From Bombilactobacillus apium (GTDB lineage: Bacteria; Bacillota; Bacilli; Lactobacillales; Lactobacillaceae): a stretch of 64,000 nucleotides of DNA. The notes beneath the pieces are model-generated. The model was not told where the DNA came from and searched no databases. It worked only from the letters and a program-made list of their open reading frames with translations. The stretch spans positions 62,001 to 126,000 of the forward strand of contig NZ_JABZEC010000006.1 in NCBI RefSeq assembly GCF_013385145.1, written 5' to 3'. Position numbers and translations under genes: made by a program. This document shows positions 25,005-33,324 of the stretch, piece after piece (position 1 is the stretch's first letter; every line of letters begins with the position of its first letter).

Positions 25005-25218
25005 TCGAGAATAATTAGACGCAGAAAATTATCGATATGAAAAGTAAATTTTCTGATTATCAATAATTAAGTCAACGACTATTTTGCTGATTAAACTAAA
25101 AAAAATGAATAATAAACTTTTGACAGAAAAGATAATAAAAATTGGTGAAAGTCCAATTGAGAAGGAAAGTATTAGGCTTCACTAACAAGTTCTAGATTAA
25201 AAACAGAGGGTATGATTG

Positions 25219-25491
25219 ATGACCAAAAATACGATTTTATTTGGAAAATATTTAAAGCGAATCCGTGAAAGTCAAAACTTGACTTTAGAAGATGTAATGA
25301 AAAATATCGGCTTAGCTAACGATTATCACTGGCAAATGAGTGATTTAGAGGCTATTGAACTGGGTCAGATGGATCTGGCAAATTTAAAAATAATGTCTCT
25401 AATTGCCCAAGGATGGCAAATTGAATATTCCCAACTATTAAAGGAATTCAATCACTTTACTTATCATATTGCAGTTTCAAAGTTTGATTAA
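25219..25491 (+). CDS. small HTH (XRE/Cro-like) protein
   Basis: A 90-residue protein beginning MTKNTILFGKYLKRIRESQNLTLEDVM, followed by a helix-turn-helix-like pattern to about residue 70 (LEAIELGQMDLANLKIMSLIAQG). The turn region is longer and more acidic than in classic Cro proteins, so DNA binding is likely but not certain. I prefer ATG 25219 to the adjacent TTG at 25216; GAGGG lies 9 bases upstream. It stands alone and ends before a terminator. Target unknown; the neighbouring lipoprotein and membrane glycosyltransferase-like genes are candidates. Confidence 0.65.
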   Translation: MTKNTILFGKYLKRIRESQNLTLEDVMKNIGLANDYHWQMSDLEAIELGQMDLANLKIMSLIAQGWQIEYSQLLKEFNHFTYHIAVSKFD

Positions 25492-25518
25492 TTTAATTAA
25501 TTGATGAAAGAAGCTGAA

Positions 25519-25560
25519 GACTAGCTTAAATCTCTATTTAGATATGGGCTAGTTTTTTTG
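25519..25560 (+). terminator. terminator after the small HTH gene
   Basis: ACTAGC pairs with GCTAGT across a structured loop and is followed by TTTTTTT. Confidence 0.75.
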
Positions 25561-25706
25561 CGGTTTTGTCTTGGTGAAAAATCGGAAATTGTGATTTCAA
25601 TATTTACTTTTAATATGGTATTATTCTCGTTGTGGTTTAAAAAGACCCTGAAAATTACCAGTTAAACGAAGTTAGAAGTACTTTTAGAGTAGGAGAAATC
25701 GGTATC

Positions 25707-27236
25707 ATGAAGAAGTTGTCCCAGTATCTGTTTCGACAGATTAATTATTTATATTTATTTTTTATGCTTTTTGCAGTTTATGGCGCCATTCGTGCTAGTA
25801 ATTTTGATCTTTATCGAATTAGCCCGAAGTTTATTTTTACCGTCTTTTTGTTGTTAGTGATTGTTTTCGTTATTTTGGCACATCCTTTTTTGCGACAGAA
25901 AGCAGTTGTTTTTCTACAAAAGGGAAGTCAGTTTTTTCGGCAACATTTGGTTGGAATAACGCGGTGGATTTTTGGAATTATTGTTCTCTTACAGATCTTT
26001 GTTTTAGCCAATGTAACCTCGTCCATTAACTGGGATCCAAGCTATGTAATTCACGGAGTATTAGACATTCGTTCCATGGATACTTATCTTTCAATTAATC
26101 CCAATAACTCCTTGTTTTTCTTTGTTATCTACGTTTACAATAAAATTGTTTCGACCTTTATTCCAGCCTTAAACGGCCACTGGTTTAGTTTTCAGTTATT
26201 AAACATTTTTATTATGGATCTTTCCGGTTTTGTCTTGTTTAAAGCAACTAAGAATTTATTAAACCGCAAAGTGGCTTATTTAACACTATATTTCTATATG
26301 TTTTTATTCTTATTGTCCCCTTGGATCATGGTGCCCTACACAGACGAGATTAGTTTCTTATTGGTGAGTATCGTCTTATATTTATATTCTATTTTGAATT
26401 TCCAAGCTCCCAAAGCTTATTGGAGCTTAATGGTTTTGATTGGCATCTTAACCGGAATCATTTATTTGTTCAAACCATCAGCAATCGTCTACTTGATCGC
26501 CTGGTTCTTAATTAATTTACTTCAAAGCTGGCGAGGGAAAAAGTTTCTAATTCGCAAATTAGTTATTTTGGGAGTTTTATTAGTTAGTTTTGCGCTTCCG
26601 AATGTCGCTTTTCAACAGTTTATGAGAATCCAAACTTTGGTGACAATTGATTCCAGACAGGCGCTGCCTTGGACTCATTTTGTCATGATGGGCATTACCG
26701 GTAATGGTGGTTTTAATCATCCCGACTTAGAGGTAGATAAGGCGATTGCCGACCCCACTTTGCGGAAAGAGTCAAACATTCATATTATTAAGCAGCGTCT
26801 AAACGATTATAAAATAGCTGGTTATGCTAAATTTTTAATTCAAAAGTATTTCAATAATACCGATCGGGGAGATTTCGGTTGGGGTACTGATGGTAATGGA
26901 CAGGTACCTAAACATAAGGCCCATAATCGGATCCAGTCAGCTTTGCGAGATACTTACTACCAGCAGGGACGAAAGACTAATATTATGCGTTTTTATATGC
27001 AGGTTATTTGGTTAGTTTTACTAACCGGAATGGCCTTAACCTTTAAGGTCCAAGGAAAATCATATTTATTAATTGGGATGAAATTAACAATGATTGGTGG
27101 GCTGATTTATTTACTCTTATTTGAAGGTGGCCGCTCACGTTATTTGATTCAATATTTACCGTTTATGCTGATACTATCTTCGGTGGGAATTAGTAATTGG
27201 TGGACTAATTATCGTCAACAAAAGTTGAAAGCTTAA
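25707..27236 (+). CDS. polytopic membrane protein, GT-C glycosyltransferase-like
   Basis: A 509-residue protein with about 11-12 membrane helices. After helix 3 it has NWDPSYVIHGVLDIRSMDTYLSINPNN. An Asp in the first large outside loop followed by a long helical core and an outer soluble loop (about 335-420, GITGNGGFNHPDLEVDKAI and DRGDFGWGTDGNG) is the layout of GT-C enzymes that use lipid-linked sugar donors. It resembles the TIGR03766 type of Lactobacillus membrane proteins linked to exosortase G, but no exosortase gene is in the window, so I keep the call general. The start is ATG with GGAG upstream. It is monocistronic, closed by a strong terminator. Role in wall glycopolymer or protein glycosylation is inference. 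Confidence 0.6.
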   Translation: MKKLSQYLFRQINYLYLFFMLFAVYGAIRASNFDLYRISPKFIFTVFLLLVIVFVILAHPFLRQKAVVFLQKGSQFFRQHLVGITRWIFGIIVLLQIFVLANVTSSINWDPSYVIHGVLDIRSMDTYLSINPNNSLFFFVIYVYNKIVSTFIPALNGHWFSFQLLNIFIMDLSGFVLFKATKNLLNRKVAYLTLYFYMFLFLLSPWIMVPYTDEISFLLVSIVLYLYSILNFQAPKAYWSLMVLIGILTGIIYLFKPSAIVYLIAWFLINLLQSWRGKKFLIRKLVILGVLLVSFALPNVAFQQFMRIQTLVTIDSRQALPWTHFVMMGITGNGGFNHPDLEVDKAIADPTLRKESNIHIIKQRLNDYKIAGYAKFLIQKYFNNTDRGDFGWGTDGNGQVPKHKAHNRIQSALRDTYYQQGRKTNIMRFYMQVIWLVLLTGMALTFKVQGKSYLLIGMKLTMIGGLIYLLLFEGGRSRYLIQYLPFMLILSSVGISNWWTNYRQQKLKA

Positions 27237-27328
27237 GATCTAAATAAAAATATATTTATAGAAAAGTACGCTATTTGCTAAGTCCGAATAAATACCTTCT
27301 ACGAAACAGAAAATTTATTCAAGATGTC

Positions 27329-27368
27329 ATAAGCCGAATGAGATTTGATTCTCATTTGGCTTATTTTT
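27329..27368 (+). terminator. terminator after the GT-C-like gene
   Basis: ATAAGCCGAATGAGA pairs with TCTCATTTGGCTTAT (one G-U), followed by TTTTT. Confidence 0.9.
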
Positions 27369-27378
27369 GGTCATTTTT

Positions 27379-27575
27379 CTATTTATCCATTAGGGCACTT
27401 TGGATACCTTTTGAATTAGTTTGGTAGCCGTCGGAGATTATGAAAAATTTCACTTCTCTAGTTTGGTCATTTACCTGAGCTTTTACCTCGGCAAGCGTTC
27501 AAATAAACCCGCTTGGGAGCCTAAATCTAACCGCAGTTGGTAGTTGCTGGGATGTGTATGTAAATTTTTATCCAT
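27379..27575 (-). pseudogene. possible degraded small gene with one frameshift
   Basis: On the minus strand an ATG at 27575 opens MDKNLHTHPSNYQLRLDLG and runs about 29 codons (to FERLP) before a stop at 27483. A one-base shift at about 27484 continues coherent sequence (EVKAQVNDQTREVKFF and SDGYQTNSKGIQ) to a TAG at 27379. Together they make about 65 residues. I do not recognise the product. The text is protein-like in both halves, which is why I list it, but it could be chance. Confidence 0.35.
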
Positions 27576-27660
27576 CTATTATTATTTCCCGCATTATTAA
27601 TTATTTCCATTTTATTATAGTATAAGTGCTTTTTTAAAATATTAGATTTTAAAATAGCTT

Positions 27661-27689
27661 TTGAAAGCGAATTCAACTACAATTAAGAT
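27661..27689 (+). promoter_or_regulatory. promoter of the GH32 gene
   Basis: TTGAAA and TAAGAT with a 17-base spacer; its -35 overlaps the cre-like site. Confidence 0.6.
27662..27675 (+). promoter_or_regulatory. cre-like site (CcpA) at the GH32 promoter
   Basis: TGAAAGCGAATTCA matches TGWAANCGNTNWCA at all fixed positions but one. It overlaps the -35 hexamer, so CcpA would block polymerase when preferred sugars are present. Confidence 0.65.
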
Positions 27690-27727
27690 AGTTAATACAA
27701 ATTGAATGGGGAAAGAAGTTGTGTATT

Positions 27728-29443
27728 ATGAAAAAATGGCAGATTTGGAGCCTAGCAATGGGAGTGCTCTTGGGGATAAGCGCAGGGGTAAGTTCTGCGC
27801 AGGCAGAATCTTTAACCTCTACAGAACACGTAGGACGTTATCATCTAACAACAGTGGATGGTTGGTCTAATGACTTACAATCAATTATTTGGAATGCTCA
27901 GGGACAATATTATGATCTTTACTTTTTACATTCAGCTGATGGAGCTAGAAATCCCTTTGGACCACAGGGACAAAATTGGAATCATACAACAACCAAAGAT
28001 TTTGTTAAATTTACTCCTCAAAATAACGCTTTGAAAGCTTTTGGGCCCCAAAAAAGCACTAGTTGGAAAAGTGCTTGGACAGGAACAGTAATCGCTAATC
28101 AAGGTCAAATTAAGGGAGTTCCCCAAGGAGCCTTAGTTTCTTATTTTAGTGGATTATCTCAAAAGGATGGTTCACAAAATATTTGGGCGGCTTGGTCTGA
28201 TGACCAAGGTAAGACTTTTACGCATCCACTTAATAATGGAGCACCAGTTTTAGATCATTCTTGGACTTGGGCCTCTCCCAATCACAGTGACGAACGTGAT
28301 CCCGGGGTTTTTTACTGGAACAAGAAGTTAATTATGTACGTTGCTGAAGGTTCTCAGTTAGGTGTTTATCAGTCGCAAGATGGCCTGAAATGGTCGAAGG
28401 CTGAAGCCGGAACAACTTCTAAAATTGGTCCGGCGGACTTTATGCGAGGTTTAGATTCTCGCGATAGCGCTCCGGTGGAATGTCCGACTTTAAAAACTTT
28501 GACTTTACCCAATGGTCAAAGTAAACAAGTACTCTTCTATGGCGGGAAAGCGCCTCATAATGGACAAACAACGGGTACTTATTACGTTGTCGGTCACTTA
28601 AACGATGCTGGAATCTTTCAACCAGAAACCGATGCCAAACGTTTAGATCAAGGTTCCGATTATTATGGCGCCAACTTTAGTGGTAATTCAGATTTGAAAC
28701 AAGCCGATTCTGAGATTATTTCGATGGGATGGGTTGGCAATTGGAATTATATTTCGAATGGAGTGCATAGTGATCCTGCCGGTCAATCTCCTTATGCTCA
28801 ACGGTTAGGTTCTTACAGCTTGGCCCGTAAACTGCAATTACAAAGCGATTTAACTTTAAAGCAGACCCCAATTTATCCAATTCCTAAAAAACAAACAGAA
28901 ACCAAAGCCACGGTGGAAGAACCGGTTAATGATCGCACCGGTCAGAAGAAATACAGTATTGGCCAAGATACCAATGGTAAAATTTGGAATTTATTTGATA
29001 AACCGAACTTGGGCATAAATAAATTCTATAACCTAAAGTTTAAAAATACCCAAGCTAATTATCAGGGACGAATTTATCTGCATATCTGGCAAGGCTCTGA
29101 TTATGTAAAATTTAACTATGATCCTAGCAATGGGGCTTATCTTGTAAACGGCGAATCTGGTGAATTAAAGAACGGTTTTAATGGTCAAGGAGGAGCTGAT
29201 TATTACGCCAATGGCGAATTAGGTCAAGGAAGAGGCTACTTCAATAATTCTGGAGTTAGCCAGCAAAGTGAAATTCAACTGCAAGTCTTTACTGACCAAA
29301 ACTCAATTGAAATTTTCTTTCCTAATGGTCAAAGTTATACTGTAGCTCGTTTTGGTAGTGCAGCTCAACAAGATTTTAAGATTTATACTGAAGATCCAAC
29401 AGGTGCCAACCAAGTTTTAATTAGCCAAGCCGATTTAGGTTAA
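27728..29443 (+). CDS. secreted glycoside hydrolase family 32 (levanase/fructanase-like)
   Basis: A 571-residue extracellular enzyme for beta-fructans or fructose-containing sugars. The signal peptide ends at AQA (residue 26). The five-bladed propeller has the nucleophile region GWSNDLQS, with Asp49 in place of the common WMNDPNG. RDP is in DERDPGVFYW (transition-state stabiliser, near 190) and the general acid is in VECP (near 244). A C-terminal beta-sandwich follows. The NDLQ variant recalls levanases and levan-fructotransferase relatives more than sucrose hydrolases; exact specificity is not readable. No LPXTG or other anchor is present, so it is probably released. I prefer ATG 27728 to the upstream TTG 27719. 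It is preceded by a cre-like site and a promoter. Confidence 0.85.
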   Translation: MKKWQIWSLAMGVLLGISAGVSSAQAESLTSTEHVGRYHLTTVDGWSNDLQSIIWNAQGQYYDLYFLHSADGARNPFGPQGQNWNHTTTKDFVKFTPQNNALKAFGPQKSTSWKSAWTGTVIANQGQIKGVPQGALVSYFSGLSQKDGSQNIWAAWSDDQGKTFTHPLNNGAPVLDHSWTWASPNHSDERDPGVFYWNKKLIMYVAEGSQLGVYQSQDGLKWSKAEAGTTSKIGPADFMRGLDSRDSAPVECPTLKTLTLPNGQSKQVLFYGGKAPHNGQTTGTYYVVGHLNDAGIFQPETDAKRLDQGSDYYGANFSGNSDLKQADSEIISMGWVGNWNYISNGVHSDPAGQSPYAQRLGSYSLARKLQLQSDLTLKQTPIYPIPKKQTETKATVEEPVNDRTGQKKYSIGQDTNGKIWNLFDKPNLGINKFYNLKFKNTQANYQGRIYLHIWQGSDYVKFNYDPSNGAYLVNGESGELKNGFNGQGGADYYANGELGQGRGYFNNSGVSQQSEIQLQVFTDQNSIEIFFPNGQSYTVARFGSAAQQDFKIYTEDPTGANQVLISQADLG

Positions 29444-29463
29444 ATAACAATTAGAAAGATCAA

Positions 29464-29503
29464 AAAACTGATTATCGTTAATCAACGATAATCAGTTTTC
29501 TTA
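29464..29503 (+). terminator. terminator after the GH32 gene
   Basis: A perfect 16-bp stem (AAAACTGATTATCGTT and its complement) with an AATC loop, ending in TTTTCTT. Confidence 0.9.
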
Positions 29504-29594
29504 TAGAAATCAAAGAGTTATCAGAATTCTGATTATTAAAAAAAGAAGAAATTGTTTATCCTGAAAGCTAGTTTAACAGCAAAGGATAATAATT

Positions 29595-30488
29595 ATGCAA
29601 GCTTTAGTTCAGACTAGCAATGATGGAAGATTAAGTTCAATTCAACTTGTAAATTTACCCCAGCAAGCATTAGCGCCACTGACGGTTGAAGTCCAAGTCA
29701 CAACGGTACCCTTATTACCTTATGATTTACGACAAGTTCAAGGCGAATTACCAGGGAAAACTCCGCGGGTTTTGGGCTACGGAGCTGTAGGAAAAGTGAC
29801 CAAAGTGGGACAATTTCGTAATTCTGGATTATTACAGCAAGGAGTTTTAGTGCTCAATCCTCGAGGGACTTGGCAAGAGAGCTTATCGACCACAATTCCG
29901 CCTTTTTTGATGATTATTCCGGAAGGAATCTCTGATCAGTAAGCCGCGACAATCGTTGGTGGATTAGATACGGCTTACTTATTATTCAAGAAGATAATTC
30001 GTTCTAATTATCGGCAGATTATAATTTTTGGAGCAGATTCGGTGATCGGCTTAAGCATCCTGCAATTATTAAAGTCCAAGCCAATAATCAAGATTTGGTC
30101 TCAAGTTCGTTCAACAGCCCAAACTTATTTTCACAGTCGTCGTCAAGAGTACGATTTACCAGCCTATCAGCAATTGTTACCAAGAGGCTTAGAAGCGGCT
30201 TCAACACTCGTCATTGACTTAGCTGGTAGGGTTGAAAATTTAGTGCCTCTTATTCAGCAAAGATTACCGGTTTGGAGTTTAATTTTATCCCAGACGGTGG
30301 GAATCCAATTTATTAGTGGCCCCATTTGGCCAGCTGATTATCGACACTTATTATATTTAATGCAGACTGGACAAATCCACTTACCTATTGCTCGGCAATT
30401 TCCGTTGAATGATTTTTTAGCTGCTTTTAAATATCAACAGCAAGCTCCCCACCGGGGGCGACACTTGCTGCCCTTTCCTAGAGTATAG
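29595..30488 (+). pseudogene. MDR-family zinc-less oxidoreductase (quinone reductase-like), nonsense codon
   Basis: The frame encodes about 297 residues interrupted once by TAA at 29940-29942. The N-terminal half has the GroES-like MDR fold (VEVQVTTVPLLPYDLRQVQGELPG and RVLGYGAVGKV). The second half has a Rossmann-like IIIFGADSVIGLSILQLL and closes with RGRHLLPFPRV. Both parts are in the same frame, and the stop lies in ISDQ-stop-AATIVGG, where MDR proteins have an uninterrupted helix; CAA to TAA is the simplest origin. The divergent GADSVIG loop and short length suggest an already unusual enzyme. It abuts the XRE regulator, which may once have controlled it. Confidence 0.8.
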
Positions 30489-30523
30489 TGTATTTGAAAA
30501 ATAATTTTGAGGGAGGAAGAAAT

Positions 30524-31354
30524 CTGGAAAATTATGCGGCCACGATTCGCCAAAGAATTGGGAATTTAATTAGAGGCAAGCGGCGAAAGATTCAGTTGTC
30601 TCAAGCCCAGTTAGCTCAAGATATTTGTTCACAGGCTTTAATTAGTAGTCTAGAGAAAGGGGAATACTTACCAAATACGGCTGTTTTAATTCAACTTTGT
30701 CAGCGGTTGCAGGTCTCTTTAGATCAAAATTTTTTGAATACTAAACTACCCTTTCAAGAGGCTGCTTTGGCCAGTAAAGTTTTTACTCTTTGTAAGGAGC
30801 GACGTTATCGAGAAATGTTACAGTTTTTGGATCGGCCAGCAACGATGATTAGTTTAACGGCTGCTAGTGACTTTCAAATTTATTACTATTATTACGCTTG
30901 TGCTACTTATCAAGCAATTCATAATTTAGCTACTAGTCAACGTTACTTAAAGATGGCTCTTTCCTACACCAAATTAACTTCGCAGGCAATTCCGCAAACA
31001 GAGATTGAGATTTTAATTGTCAATGCCTTAGCGACAATTAAAGCGCAATTGGAGGAGTCCAAACGGTCACAAGTTCTATTTAAAAAATCACAAACTGGCT
31101 TAGAAAAGCTTGCGGATCCAGCAGAAAACTTGAATGTCATTAATTATTACTACGGAATATTTTTAATGAATTTAGGAGACTTTTTAGCTGCCCAAAGAAC
31201 TTTAATTACTGGTTTTGATCAGGTAGTACGAGGGGAGTCCTATTTTATGCTGGCTGATTATGCTTTATCATTGGTGGATTGCTATCAGCACTTAGGAAGA
31301 CTTGACCAAGCTGCTCAATATCAGCAGCGTTATGAAGTTTTTCATAATCTTTAA
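30524..31354 (+). CDS. XRE/Rgg-like regulator with helical repeat domain, probable CTG start
   Basis: About 276 residues. The N-terminal helix-turn-helix (about 5-65) has GKRRKIQLSQAQLAQDICSQALISSLEKGEYLPNTAVL. It is followed by an all-helical TPR-like region (about 80-276) of the PlcR/Rgg (RNPP-like) layout, in which the repeats often bind a short peptide. The only good ribosome binding site, GGGAGG at 30511-30516, is 7 bases from CTG 30524. The in-frame GTG 30488 and TTG 30494 lie upstream of that site and have none of their own. I therefore choose CTG. No peptide pheromone gene is obvious nearby. It follows the oxidoreductase pseudogene directly. Confidence 0.75.
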   Translation: MENYAATIRQRIGNLIRGKRRKIQLSQAQLAQDICSQALISSLEKGEYLPNTAVLIQLCQRLQVSLDQNFLNTKLPFQEAALASKVFTLCKERRYREMLQFLDRPATMISLTAASDFQIYYYYYACATYQAIHNLATSQRYLKMALSYTKLTSQAIPQTEIEILIVNALATIKAQLEESKRSQVLFKKSQTGLEKLADPAENLNVINYYYGIFLMNLGDFLAAQRTLITGFDQVVRGESYFMLADYALSLVDCYQHLGRLDQAAQYQQRYEVFHNL

Positions 31355-31477
31355 TAAGATCTTAGTTGCGGGGAATTAGCGCTTGAACTTCACGTTCTGA
31401 TTGGCAAGGATTAACGCCCCAACAAATTAAGAAAATACAGCGAACTTAGAAGAAAGTCCAAGCAGCACAGCGCAAAA

Positions 31478-31514
31478 CAAAAACGATTCAACCGCAACTT
31501 TAGCAGTCGAATCG
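31478..31514 (-). terminator. terminator of ppc
   Basis: On the minus strand CGATTCGAC pairs with GTTGAATCG, followed by TTTTT. Confidence 0.7.
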
Positions 31515-31520
31515 TAGAAG

Positions 31521-31564
31521 CCAAGGATTTTAGTTGCATAAAGAACTAGGATTCTTGGTTTTTG
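31521..31564 (+). terminator. terminator of the XRE regulator gene
   Basis: CCAAGGATTTTAGTT pairs with AACTAGGATTCTTGG (some G-U), followed by TTTTT. It is back to back with the ppc terminator. Confidence 0.65.
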
Positions 31565-31580
31565 TTGAAAAATTTAAGTT

Positions 31581-33092
31581 TTAGCCTAAGAAGTGGCGTA
31601 GTTGAGCTTGCCGGTCAATTAAAGCGGTAATCGCCACACTAGCGCCATCCTTAATCTGAACAATCTGTTGGGTCAGTTGATGATGCAATTCTTGCTCCTT
31701 GGTTTGGGGACCCAAATCAAAGCCTAAAATTTGTTGGAGAGTTAAGATATCCGTTTTTACTTCATTCCAAGCCGGATTAGTGGCCGCTAAAATTGCTAGA
31801 CTATCAAGATTGACGTAAGCGGCTAATTCGGTAAAGTCAGCTTTTAAGTGCGGATAATGGCGCACGAAAACGCCCAGTTCAAGAGCGGATAGGGAAGCTA
31901 AAGCTCGTCCAAAACCAATAAATTCTGGGGGAACGCCAATTGCATAAAAAGAACCGGTAAAGTTAATTGCCCGTGGCAAAGCTTGACCATCAACTTCCCG
32001 AGAATAACCTAAAACGCCCACGTGTTGGCGCCGGTCTCGTCGTTTAGGAAAGGCTTGGAAAATAGCCTGCATATCGGGAATTAATTGATCTAAAGTTTGT
32101 CGATAAAATTGAGCTGATTTTTCTGCAATAGCAATCAGGGTTTCTTGATCGTCGGCTTCGATAACTAATGGTTGAGCTGCCGGTAATTGTTCTTTTAGTT
32201 GTTTAATCGCCGTTTGGACTTCAGCTAAAGGATAATCGTAGCGAAAAGCACTTTGGGCGGTAACCGTTCGGACGCCAGAAAATTCTTGTACAAAACGGTC
32301 AATTCTCCGAGGGGAAAGGCCACCTCTAAAAATTGCTGAACCCATCCCCGTAATTGGATAAACGGGGATGTTTTCTTGCTGAGAAAATTCATATAGACGC
32401 GCAATGGCTAGTTTATTACCGGTGATCGAATTCATAAAGCCAGAAGAAAGGGCAGAATCGGAACTAGCTAGGAAAATCCGTAAATAGGGTGGACGAAAAC
32501 CAAAGTAGTCCAAGTGCATTTGCAGGTATTTGTCTAAGATTTTCGAAGCATTGAGTTGGGTATCAAAATTTTCGAAAAGCGGAATCATTTCCAGATAGGG
32601 ATTATTTTTTCGTTGGGCAGTAAAGACTTGCTGCTTAAAGGTTGCTAATTGTTCAAAACGTTCTTGCATTGTAAAGATTTGTTCGGCTCGTTGAGCCATC
32701 GGTAAAATGGCTTCAAATAAAGGACGTTTTTGAAAATTTAAATCTTGAGCAAAGTCTTCCGCAGACAAGAAGGTCGTCATAGCTTGCATTAAACTGTAGC
32801 CTTTTTCTTCCCAAATGTTCGGAAAGCGGAAGGTAATAAATTTATCTATTCCCAATTGATGTTCTTTAAAATAATCGTACTTCGTAGAAAAGAGACGATC
32901 GATCACTGCTGCGTCGGCATGTTTTCCTTCCCAATCCCACATGTATTCATCAACGTCGAGCGTCGAAAAATTTTCAAAAGCTTCCGTTGTTTCGTTATAA
33001 GCTGAGATGAAAGGGTTTTGATTTAGATCCCAAAAAGCCGCCTGAGCATTGTCGGGATGTTGTGTTCCCATGGTAACTGGTATTTTACGCAT
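31581..33092 (-). CDS. ppcA: phosphoenolpyruvate carboxylase, archaeal type
   Basis: A 503-residue enzyme that carboxylates PEP to oxaloacetate, feeding aspartate synthesis. The length and the opening MRKIPVTMGTQHPDNA identify the archaeal-type PEPC, not the roughly 900-residue bacterial form. DEYMWDWEGKHAD near residue 50, GFRPPYLRIFLASSDSAL near 200 and the PRRIDRFVQEFSGVRTVTAQSAFRYDYP region are typical. This class is known in Leuconostoc, Oenococcus and some clostridia. It is alone on the minus strand, with a consensus GGAG before ATG and a terminator downstream. Confidence 0.93.
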   Translation of the reverse strand: MRKIPVTMGTQHPDNAQAAFWDLNQNPFISAYNETTEAFENFSTLDVDEYMWDWEGKHADAAVIDRLFSTKYDYFKEHQLGIDKFITFRFPNIWEEKGYSLMQAMTTFLSAEDFAQDLNFQKRPLFEAILPMAQRAEQIFTMQERFEQLATFKQQVFTAQRKNNPYLEMIPLFENFDTQLNASKILDKYLQMHLDYFGFRPPYLRIFLASSDSALSSGFMNSITGNKLAIARLYEFSQQENIPVYPITGMGSAIFRGGLSPRRIDRFVQEFSGVRTVTAQSAFRYDYPLAEVQTAIKQLKEQLPAAQPLVIEADDQETLIAIAEKSAQFYRQTLDQLIPDMQAIFQAFPKRRDRRQHVGVLGYSREVDGQALPRAINFTGSFYAIGVPPEFIGFGRALASLSALELGVFVRHYPHLKADFTELAAYVNLDSLAILAATNPAWNEVKTDILTLQQILGFDLGPQTKEQELHHQLTQQIVQIKDGASVAITALIDRQAQLRHFLG

Positions 33093-33235
33093 TAGTTTCG
33101 TTCTCCTTTAAACTATACTACGATTAGTCAAACTAAATTAGTTTTATCTTAGCACGTTTAAGAAGAGATTAAAAACCAGTTTTTTAAAGAAAATTAGTTA
33201 AATATAAATCTAATCTTGTATCAATCTTTTTAAAG

Positions 33236-33267
33236 TAGTAAACCAATTGTTGAAATGTGGTTGACTA
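33236..33267 (+). promoter_or_regulatory. BirA-type operator at the bioY promoter
   Basis: TAGTAAACC (33236-33244) and GGTTGACTA (33259-33267) form an inverted repeat with a 14-base centre and one mismatch, the architecture of Firmicutes biotin operators. It overlaps the -35 of the bioY promoter, and birA itself is the second gene of the operon. Confidence 0.75.
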
Positions 33268-33278
33268 TCTTTTATAAT
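33250..33278 (+). promoter_or_regulatory. bioY-birA promoter
   Basis: TTGAAA and TATAAT with a 17-base spacer, 47 bases before the bioY start. Confidence 0.8.
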
Positions 33279-33324
33279 ATTGCTGATCTTGCAGAGAAGT
33301 TTTAAAATCAAAAGGAGCAAAGAG

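Noticed and set aside
25005-25060. Hairpin CAGAAAAT/ATTTTCTG after the lipoprotein gene as terminator
   Set aside because: The stem is short and AT-only, with a long loop and no T-run; not strong enough to list.
21978-31496. The 12-mer ATTCAACCGCAA occurs after tRNA-Arg (21980-21991) and again near 31485, as possible att ends of the accessory region
   Set aside because: Both copies lie inside terminator hairpins, where similar sequence is common. The match does not include the tRNA 3' end, and 12 bases over 10 kb is too little.
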